A DNA stretch of 64,000 bases, taken from contig NZ_CP068985.1 in the NCBI RefSeq assembly GCF_019397265.1, positions 7,351,001 through 7,415,000 of the forward strand. Direction: 5' to 3'. The notes under the pieces are model-generated. The model was not told where the DNA came from, searched no databases, and saw only the letters and a list, made by a program, of their open reading frames with translations. Of the stretch, positions 58,435-64,000 are shown in pieces; positions within the stretch are counted from its first letter, which is position 1; every line of letters starts with the position of its first letter. The translations under genes were made by a program, and so were the position numbers. This DNA comes from Nonomuraea coxensis DSM 45129 (GTDB lineage Bacteria; Actinomycetota; Actinomycetes; Streptosporangiales; Streptosporangiaceae).

Positions 58435-61400
58435 GTGACTATGCGCTTGGTGCCCGGCGACCCCGAACGGCTTGGCGGCTTCTGGCTGGCGGGCCGTCTC
58501 GGCGCGGGCGGGCGCGGGGTCGTCTACGACGCCTACGACGACGACGGCCGCCGCCATGTCGTCACCGTGCCGCGCGGCGAGGCCCCCGGCCGGCGCTACG
58601 AGCGTGTCTCGTGCCCCCGGCTGGCCGAGGTGGTCGCGGTCGGCGTGGACGGCCGCGTCCCCTACGTGGTCGCCGAGTACGTGGACGGCCCCGACCTGCG
58701 GCGCGCGGTCGAACTGCACGGCCCGTACGCGGGCGAGGAGCTGCTCGCGCTGGCCGACGCCCTCGGCGAGGCGCTGGAGGCGCTGCACGCGGCGGGGCTG
58801 ACGCACCGCGGGCTCAACCCGGAGAGCGTGCTGCTGGCGGCCGGCGGCCCCAAGGTCATCGAGCTGGGGCTGCCCGCCGCGGGCGCCGTGGACGGCACGT
58901 TCACCTATCTCGCGCCCGAGACGCTGACCGCCGGGGAGGCGGGGGCGGCGGCCGACGTGTTCGCGTGGGGGGCGGTGGTGCTCTTCGCGGCCACCGGGCA
59001 CGATCCGTTCGCGGGGCGGAGCCTCGGCGGGGTCATGCACCGGCTGCTGACCGTCGACCCCGACCTGAGCCTCCTGCCCGGCGGACTGCGCGAGCTGGTC
59101 GGGAGCGCGCTGGCCAAGGATCCGGCGGAGCGGCCCGAGGCGTCCCGGCTGCGGATCGGCGGCGGCGCCGCGGTGCTGCGCCCGCCCGAGGGGCACGCCG
59201 GGCCGCGTTCGCTCGGGGAGCGCGCGGAGGAGGCGTACCAGGCGCTCACCCCGGCGCAGCAGGAGCAGGTGCCCAGCCTGCTGCTGCGGCTGCTCGACGG
59301 CGACAGCCCGCACGACGAGGGGGACGTGCTGGGCCCGCTCATGGACGCCGGCCTGGTGGTGCGGCGCAGCGTACGGGTGCCGCCCGCGGAGACCCCCGTC
59401 GGGAAGCTGGTGGCGGTCGGCGACGGGCGGGTGGCCCCGGCGAGCGCCGCGCTCTACCGCGCCTGGCCGCGGCTGCGCGGCTGGGTGGCCGACGAGAGGG
59501 AGAGCCTGCTCGTGCTGCGGAGCATCCGCGAGGCCGCCGGGCGCTGGTCGGCGCACCGGCGCGGGCGCGGCCACCTGCTGCGCGGCGAGGCGCTCGACAC
59601 CGCGCTCGGCTGGGCCGCCGTCAAACGCCGCCACCTGCGGCTGAACCAGCTCGAACGGGACTTCATCGCGGGCAGCGTCGCCCTGTCCAAGCAGCGCAGG
59701 AGGCTGCTGGCGCCGGGGTTCGGCGTGGCCGGCGGGGTGCTGGCCGTCGCGGTGTCGATGGCGGTCGTGTCGGTGCTGGGGCAGCACGAGCTGCGCGGGC
59801 GGCTCGTGGAGGCGAACGCGCGGGCGGTGGCGGCGCGCGCGGAGGCGCTCCGGTCGTCGGACCCGCGCACCGCGATGCGGCTGAGCGTGGCCGCCTGGCG
59901 GCTGTCGCCGGTGTTCGAGGCGCGGGCGGCGTTGCAGGCCTCGCTCGTCCAGCCGGAGCTGGGCGTCTTCACCGACCCCGCGCCCGACTCGCGGGCCCGC
60001 TACCTGCTGCGCGGGGACGAACTGCTCAAGTGGGACGCCGACGCCGTGACCGTGTGGGACGTGGTCGCCGGGCGGCGCACCGCCCTGCACGCGCTGCCGC
60101 CCGGGAACCCGGCGCTGAGCGACGACGGGCGCTTCGCCGAGGGCGTGGACGGGCGGCCGTTCGAGCTCGCCACCGGCCGGACGCCGGGCGACGCCGCCGT
60201 GTACGTGATCAGCCGGGGTGACCGCACCCGCGTGTACCGGGGTGGGCGGGTGCTGCTGGAGGTGACCGGCCGCGGGGTGGCGGTGTCCCCCGACGGGACG
60301 CGGGCGGCGGTCTCGTTCCCTGACGGGCGGGTGGAGCTGCGGGAGCTGGCGGGACGCGCCAGGACGGCCGCCGTCACGGTCCGGCCGCCCCGTACGCCGC
60401 GGCCGGCGGCGCCGCCGCCGATGGCGTTCAGCCCGGACGGGCGGCTGCTGGCGGTCGCGGGACGGGACGGCGTCACCCTCGTGGACGCCCTCAAGCCCGC
60501 CACCGCCCCCCTGCCCCCGACCGCCGGGCCGTCCGGGGCGCCGGTGTTCAGTCCCGACGGCCGGCTGATCGCCCTGCCCGGCGCCGGCGAGGTGCGGGTC
60601 TGGAACGTCGCCGAGCGCCGCCTGTCCGGCTCGTACCCTCTCCGCGACCCCCGGCCCGGCCTCAGCTTCTCCCCCGACGGCCACTGCCTGCGCTACCTGA
60701 GCGGCACCGGCTCGGTGGTCTCGCTGGACGTGTCCGGCCTGCCGGTCCCGTCCGGGGCGCGCGTGGCGGCGGCGTTCTCCGGCAACGGCAAGGTCGCCGC
60801 CAAGGCGGTCGGCGACGCGATCGAGGTCACCGACACCGAGGACCGTACGAAGCTGGGCAGGATCGCCGCCGACGGCGACCTCGCCTTCGACGTGAGCGGC
60901 AGGCTGCTCGCCGTGGCCGGCGACCCGGTGACCGTCTGGCAGGTGCCGGGCGGTGAGCTGGTCAGCTCCGTCGACGCGGGCGGCGACGTCCTGGCCGTGG
61001 CCCTCTCCCCCAAGGGCGACCTGCTGGCCACCGCGCGCGGCCGCACGCTGGAGACGTGGGACGTGCGGGCGGGCCGCCGCGTCAGGGTCTACGAGGGCGC
61101 GGGCGACCTGGCGCTCGCGTTCAGCCCGGACGGCGCGACGCTGGCCGCCGGGTCCACCCTGCTCGACCTGCGCAGCGGCAGGGTGACCCTGCTGGACCTG
61201 CGGACCGGCGGGGCCACGTCGGACGCGCCGGTGCCGACCGCGCTCGCCTACTCCCCCGACGGCCGCACGCTGGCGTTCGGCCTGGACGGCGGCCGGGTGC
61301 TGCTCTGGGACACCCGCGAGCGCGAGCGGGTCGGCACGATCGAGACGGGCACCTCGGCCGTCGGCGCGCTGCGCTTCTCCCCGAAGGGCGACCTGCTCGC

Positions 61401-61659
61401 CGTCGAGGCGGCCCGTACGACGCTCTGGGACGTCCGCACGCTGCGCGAGGTCGGCCAGGTCGCCTCGTGGACGTCCGGGCTCGCCTTCAGCCCCGACGGC
61501 AAGCGGCTGCGCGGCGTGGCGCTGGACGGCACCGTACGCGAGAGCCCCGTGGACCCGGCGCTGGCCGCGCGGGAGGTGTGCGACCGGGCGGGCGGGTCGC
61601 TGAGCCGGGCGGAGTGGTCGCGGCTGATCCCGGAGAGCGGCTACCGGGACGTGTGCTGA
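58435..61659 (+). CDS. Pseudokinase fused to WD40 repeats, membrane-anchored
   Basis: A 1074-residue protein. Residues about 10-260 have a protein-kinase fold: glycine loop LGAGGRGVVY at 21-30. The catalytic residues are lost: the VAIK lysine is absent (VVTVPR), HRD reads H124-R-G126 (HRGLNP), and DFG reads ELGL at 143-146. Residues about 265-400 are helical, with LTPAQQEQVPSLLLRLLDGD. One membrane helix lies near 425-450 (GVAGGVLAVAVSMAVVSVLG). Residues about 500-1050 form WD40-type beta blades with AFSPDGATLAAG, LAYSPDGRTLAFG and similar motifs. Regulation by ligand-dependent binding rather than phosphorylation is inferred. No ribosome site; GTG 58435 or ATG 58441 may be the start. Confidence 0.85.
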   Translation: MTMRLVPGDPERLGGFWLAGRLGAGGRGVVYDAYDDDGRRHVVTVPRGEAPGRRYERVSCPRLAEVVAVGVDGRVPYVVAEYVDGPDLRRAVELHGPYAGEELLALADALGEALEALHAAGLTHRGLNPESVLLAAGGPKVIELGLPAAGAVDGTFTYLAPETLTAGEAGAAADVFAWGAVVLFAATGHDPFAGRSLGGVMHRLLTVDPDLSLLPGGLRELVGSALAKDPAERPEASRLRIGGGAAVLRPPEGHAGPRSLGERAEEAYQALTPAQQEQVPSLLLRLLDGDSPHDEGDVLGPLMDAGLVVRRSVRVPPAETPVGKLVAVGDGRVAPASAALYRAWPRLRGWVADERESLLVLRSIREAAGRWSAHRRGRGHLLRGEALDTALGWAAVKRRHLRLNQLERDFIAGSVALSKQRRRLLAPGFGVAGGVLAVAVSMAVVSVLGQHELRGRLVEANARAVAARAEALRSSDPRTAMRLSVAAWRLSPVFEARAALQASLVQPELGVFTDPAPDSRARYLLRGDELLKWDADAVTVWDVVAGRRTALHALPPGNPALSDDGRFAEGVDGRPFELATGRTPGDAAVYVISRGDRTRVYRGGRVLLEVTGRGVAVSPDGTRAAVSFPDGRVELRELAGRARTAAVTVRPPRTPRPAAPPPMAFSPDGRLLAVAGRDGVTLVDALKPATAPLPPTAGPSGAPVFSPDGRLIALPGAGEVRVWNVAERRLSGSYPLRDPRPGLSFSPDGHCLRYLSGTGSVVSLDVSGLPVPSGARVAAAFSGNGKVAAKAVGDAIEVTDTEDRTKLGRIAADGDLAFDVSGRLLAVAGDPVTVWQVPGGELVSSVDAGGDVLAVALSPKGDLLATARGRTLETWDVRAGRRVRVYEGAGDLALAFSPDGATLAAGSTLLDLRSGRVTLLDLRTGGATSDAPVPTALAYSPDGRTLAFGLDGGRVLLWDTRERERVGTIETGTSAVGALRFSPKGDLLAVEAARTTLWDVRTLREVGQVASWTSGLAFSPDGKRLRGVALDGTVRESPVDPALAAREVCDRAGGSLSRAEWSRLIPESGYRDVC

Positions 61660-61675
61660 CCCGGCCCGCAGGGGG

Positions 61676-63292
61676 TCAGTCGTCCGGGTAGACCTTCAGC
61701 ACCTTGCCCTTGAAGTCGGCGACGAGGTAGCCGGTGCGCTGGTAGTCGTCGCTGACGTACACGCGCAGGACCTGGCGGGGGCTGGTGAAGACGAAGTCGG
61801 GGTCCACGATCAGGTAGCGGGACGTGGGCCTGGCCACGCCGAGGTCCTTGTCGGCCTTCCTGAGCAGGGCGGGGAGGGCGTTCCAGTCGTACTTGTCGAG
61901 GTCCACGGTGGGGCCGTCGATCTCCCTGCCGAAGCCGGTCGACTTGGTGACCCTGCCGTCGCGGTAGTCGTAGCGCTCGGAGACCTCCGGGTCGTCCTGC
62001 TTCGGGGCCTGGATGACGGCGTACGTCGGGTAGACGGTCATGTCGGCGACCTTGCTGCCGCCGATCGCCGGCTTCAACTTGGCGATCATGGCCCGCATGC
62101 CGGCGGGGGTGAGCAGGTTCTCCTGCTCGGGCGCGGACTCGCCGGCCGGGGTCTGCTCGGGGGTGGACCGCTCGGCGCTCTCGCTCGCCGGAGGGGTGAA
62201 GGCCGACGTGGTCGTGCGCCCGTCCGGCCCGGCGTCGACCAGGGGGCCGCCGAGGGGGAGGAACCGCCAGGCCAGGACGCCCGCCACGGCCACGGCGGCG
62301 ACCGTGGCCGCGCCGATCGCGTTGCGGGCGCCGCGGCCGGAACGCCGGGAGCGCACGGTGTCCTTCCGCCACACGGGTCTCGCGGCGTACGGCGGGGGCA
62401 CGGGCCGGTGCCCGGGGGGTAAGCCTGGCGCGTACCCCTGCGCCGGGCCCGCGACCGGGGGCGGCGCCGCGGCGGCCGCGGCCAGCATGCGGTCCAGTGC
62501 CTCCGGGTGCGGGCGGGCGGCCGGCTCGCGCTGGAGCAGGGCGTGGAGGACCGGGGTCAGCGGCCCGGCCCGCTCCGGCGGCGGCACCGGCTGGTTGAGC
62601 ACGGCGGCCAGCGTCGCCAGCGGGGTGGGCCGGCGCATCGGGTGCCGTCCCTCGACGGCGACGTACAGGAGCATGCCGAGCGACCACAGGTCGGAGGCCG
62701 GATCGCCTTCGTGGCCGTTGATGCGCTCGGGCGCCATGAACTCGGGCGAGCCGATGAACGACCCGGTCGCCGTCAGGCTGGTGGACTCGCGGACCGCCGC
62801 GATGCCGAAGTCGGTGAGCACCGACCGGCCGTCCTCGCGCAGCAGCACGTTGGCGGGCTTGACGTCGCGGTGCTGGATGCCGACGGCGTGCGCGGCGCGC
62901 AGCGCGGACAGCACCTCCCGCCCGAGCCTGGCCGCCTCGGCGGGCGTCATCGGGCCGCGCTGGAGGCGGTCCTGCAAGGAGCCGCCGGTGACCAGCTCCA
63001 TGACGAGCCACGGATAGGCGTGCTCGCCGGGATCGACGATGTGGTGGATGGTGACCACGTGCGGATGGTTGAGCCGGGCCAGCGCGCGGGCCTCGCGCAG
63101 GACGCGGGCGCGCAGCTCGGCCGCCGCCGCGGGATCGCGCGCGTCGTCGTACGCGGGATCGGGCGGCCGGACCTCCTTGAGCGCGACCTCGCGGTGCAGG
63201 GCCACGTCGCGGGCGCGCCACACCAGGCCCATGCCGCCGCCGCCGAGCCGCTCCAGCAGCTCGAAGCGGCCGTCGATCACCCGATTGTGCAT
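61676..63292 (-). CDS. Ser/Thr protein kinase with C-terminal extracytoplasmic domain
   Basis: A 538-residue PknB-type kinase. Catalytic set intact: glycine loop RLGGGGMGLVW, Lys39 (VALKEV), HRD with Asp143 (HRDVKPANVLL), DFG at 161-163 (TDFGIAAV), APE as APERIN. Residues about 1-270 are the kinase, then a Pro-rich linker, a membrane helix near 330-350 (IGAATVAAVAVAGVLAWRFL) and an extracytoplasmic C-terminal domain (about 380-538). ATG at 63292 is preceded by TACGCT and exactly 7 nt, so it is probably leaderless. It faces the pseudokinase gene, with only 16 nt between stop codons. Confidence 0.93.
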   Translation of the reverse strand: MHNRVIDGRFELLERLGGGGMGLVWRARDVALHREVALKEVRPPDPAYDDARDPAAAAELRARVLREARALARLNHPHVVTIHHIVDPGEHAYPWLVMELVTGGSLQDRLQRGPMTPAEAARLGREVLSALRAAHAVGIQHRDVKPANVLLREDGRSVLTDFGIAAVRESTSLTATGSFIGSPEFMAPERINGHEGDPASDLWSLGMLLYVAVEGRHPMRRPTPLATLAAVLNQPVPPPERAGPLTPVLHALLQREPAARPHPEALDRMLAAAAAAPPPVAGPAQGYAPGLPPGHRPVPPPYAARPVWRKDTVRSRRSGRGARNAIGAATVAAVAVAGVLAWRFLPLGGPLVDAGPDGRTTTSAFTPPASESAERSTPEQTPAGESAPEQENLLTPAGMRAMIAKLKPAIGGSKVADMTVYPTYAVIQAPKQDDPEVSERYDYRDGRVTKSTGFGREIDGPTVDLDKYDWNALPALLRKADKDLGVARPTSRYLIVDPDFVFTSPRQVLRVYVSDDYQRTGYLVADFKGKVLKVYPDD

Positions 63293-63299
63293 GAGGAGC

Positions 63300-63305
63300 A
63301 GCGTA
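63300..63305 (-). promoter_or_regulatory. Leaderless -10 box of the Ser/Thr kinase gene
   Basis: TACGCT, then seven bases GCTCCTC, then ATG on the minus strand. This is the standard actinobacterial leaderless pattern and fixes the start at 63292. Confidence 0.6.
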
Positions 63306-63420
63306 GGGCCGCCGCGCTCCGCCCGCCATCGCGAGCGTCGCCGGCGCCCGGAGCCCCGGCCGGAAGAATTGACCCAGAGCAAACGTGCCATTGCGGCCTG
63401 TGATCGACCGCGATTGGCCC

Positions 63421-63426
63421 TACCTT
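63421..63426 (+). promoter_or_regulatory. Leaderless -10 box of the AlkZ-like gene
   Basis: TACCTT, then seven bases GGTCCTC, then ATG at 63434. It is divergent from the kinase promoter, so the 115 nt between the two -10 boxes hold both -35 regions. Confidence 0.6.
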
Positions 63427-63433
63427 GGTCCTC

Positions 63434-64000
63434 ATGGATCCCCTCATCAGCCGCAGGGCCCTCAACCGGGCCACGCTGGAGCGCCAGTTCCTGCTGAGCC
63501 GCACCGACCGCGGCGTGGTCGACGTCGTCGAGCACCTGGCCGGGCTGCAGGCGCAGACCCCGCACACGTGGTACACCGGCCTGTGGAACCGCATCGCCGG
63601 CTTCGACCCGGCGGCGGCCGGGGAGCTGCTGCTCTCGCGCGAGCTGGTCCGCATCGCGCTGCACCGCTCGACCATCCACCTGGTCAGCGCCCGCGACTGC
63701 CTGGCCATGCGGCCGCTGCTCCAGCCGGTCACCACGCGCATGACGCGCAGCGTGTTCGGCAAGCGGCTGTCCGGGGTCGACCTGGAGGAGCTGGCCGAGG
63801 CCGGGCGCGAGCTGCTGGAGTCGCGGTCGATGACCTTCGCCGAGCTGGGGCGCGAGCTCGCCGGGCGCTGGCCGCAGGCCGACCCGCAGGCGCTCGGCCA
63901 GGGCGTGCGCTCGCTGGTGCCGCTGGTGCAGGTGCCGCCCCGCGGCGTGTGGGGCCGCAGCGGGCCGGTCGCCCACACCAGCGCCGAGTCGTGGCTCGGC
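63434..64000 (+). CDS. AlkZ-like winged-helix DNA glycosylase (3' partial)
   Basis: An open frame of 189 codons running off the window edge. It belongs to the winged-helix DNA-binding family of AlkZ-type glycosylases (PF06224): it starts DPLISRRALNRATLERQFLL, then EHLAGLQAQTPHTWYTGLW, then LLSRELVRIALHRSTIHLVS, and contains the diagnostic VQVPPRGVWGRSG near the right end. The LQAQ and VQVPPRG parts hold the glutamine residues of the active-site region. Members remove bulky or crosslinked bases. The start is fixed by the leaderless promoter at 63421. Confidence 0.88.
   Translation, partial: MDPLISRRALNRATLERQFLLSRTDRGVVDVVEHLAGLQAQTPHTWYTGLWNRIAGFDPAAAGELLLSRELVRIALHRSTIHLVSARDCLAMRPLLQPVTTRMTRSVFGKRLSGVDLEELAEAGRELLESRSMTFAELGRELAGRWPQADPQALGQGVRSLVPLVQVPPRGVWGRSGPVAHTSAESWLG

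Noticed and set aside
58435..61659. Pseudogene call for the kinase-like protein
   Set aside because: The frame is open over 1074 codons with normal codon use and complete WD40 blades, so it is an intact pseudokinase rather than a decayed gene.
63293..63976. N-terminal extension of the Ser/Thr kinase frame
   Set aside because: It covers the divergent AlkZ-like gene and its promoter, and has no kinase features. The leaderless box fixes the start at 63292.

Overview
The window is a high-GC actinobacterial chromosome segment with very strong G/C at third codon positions. The mix of families fits a Streptosporangiaceae-type actinomycete such as Nonomuraea: a Methyltransf_19-type SAM methyltransferase, SecA2, a GPGG-motif small membrane protein, DUF1360, a PRC-barrel protein, topoisomerase IB, CpnT-like giant proteins, and leaderless promoters with the pattern TANNNT-N7-ATG. 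The genus is an inference. No stretch longer than about 300 bases lacks a gene. No rRNA, CRISPR array, insertion sequence or prophage was seen.

Layout. 1-2067: the 3' part of a fused double FecCD siderophore permease. 2098-16015: a secretion/toxin-like locus on one strand, with an SseB-domain protein, an orphan protein, a YbaB-like protein, a WXG100-size helical protein, a 3553-residue CpnT-like giant protein and two paralogous small proteins that could be immunity proteins. 16016-18236: a TetR regulator divergent from a VOC-cupin-secreted protein operon with a clear operator. 18261-20888: a zinc-ribbon membrane protein, RmuC and a membrane-anchored protein. 21075-32938: a defence island. It holds a five-gene, tightly coupled type I restriction-modification operon (HTH/pseudo-methylase fusion, hsdM, RhuM, hsdS, hsdR), then a SLOG protein with an XRE/TPR regulator, and a divergent pair of small genes.

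32962-36180: tRNA-Lys(CTT) with its terminator, a MoxR/CoxE-type ATPase-VWA pair, and two tandem zinc-ribbon paralogues. 36224-41850: a NERD-domain membrane protein, then a TetR regulator and a three-gene acyl-CoA dehydrogenase operon that share an operator motif, then a GNAT acetyltransferase. 41837-47555: a TetR/FAD-monooxygenase pair with a double operator, two DMT transporters (one behind a candidate uORF attenuator), a VOC protein, a PRC-barrel protein and a methyltransferase. 47693-50095: secA2 and a GPGG small membrane protein. 50260-58343: mostly housekeeping and stress genes (phosphoesterase, BON, topoisomerase IB, SDR, DUF1360, nucleotidyltransferase, transketolase, ChaB-like, DUF6458, shikimate kinase-like). 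58435-64000: a pseudokinase-WD40 protein facing an active Ser/Thr kinase, then the start of an AlkZ-like gene.

The two regions most worth following up are the giant CpnT-like locus, which carries a degenerate and an intact copy of an HExxH module, and the restriction island, whose first gene is a methyltransferase-like fusion that has lost its SAM and catalytic motifs.
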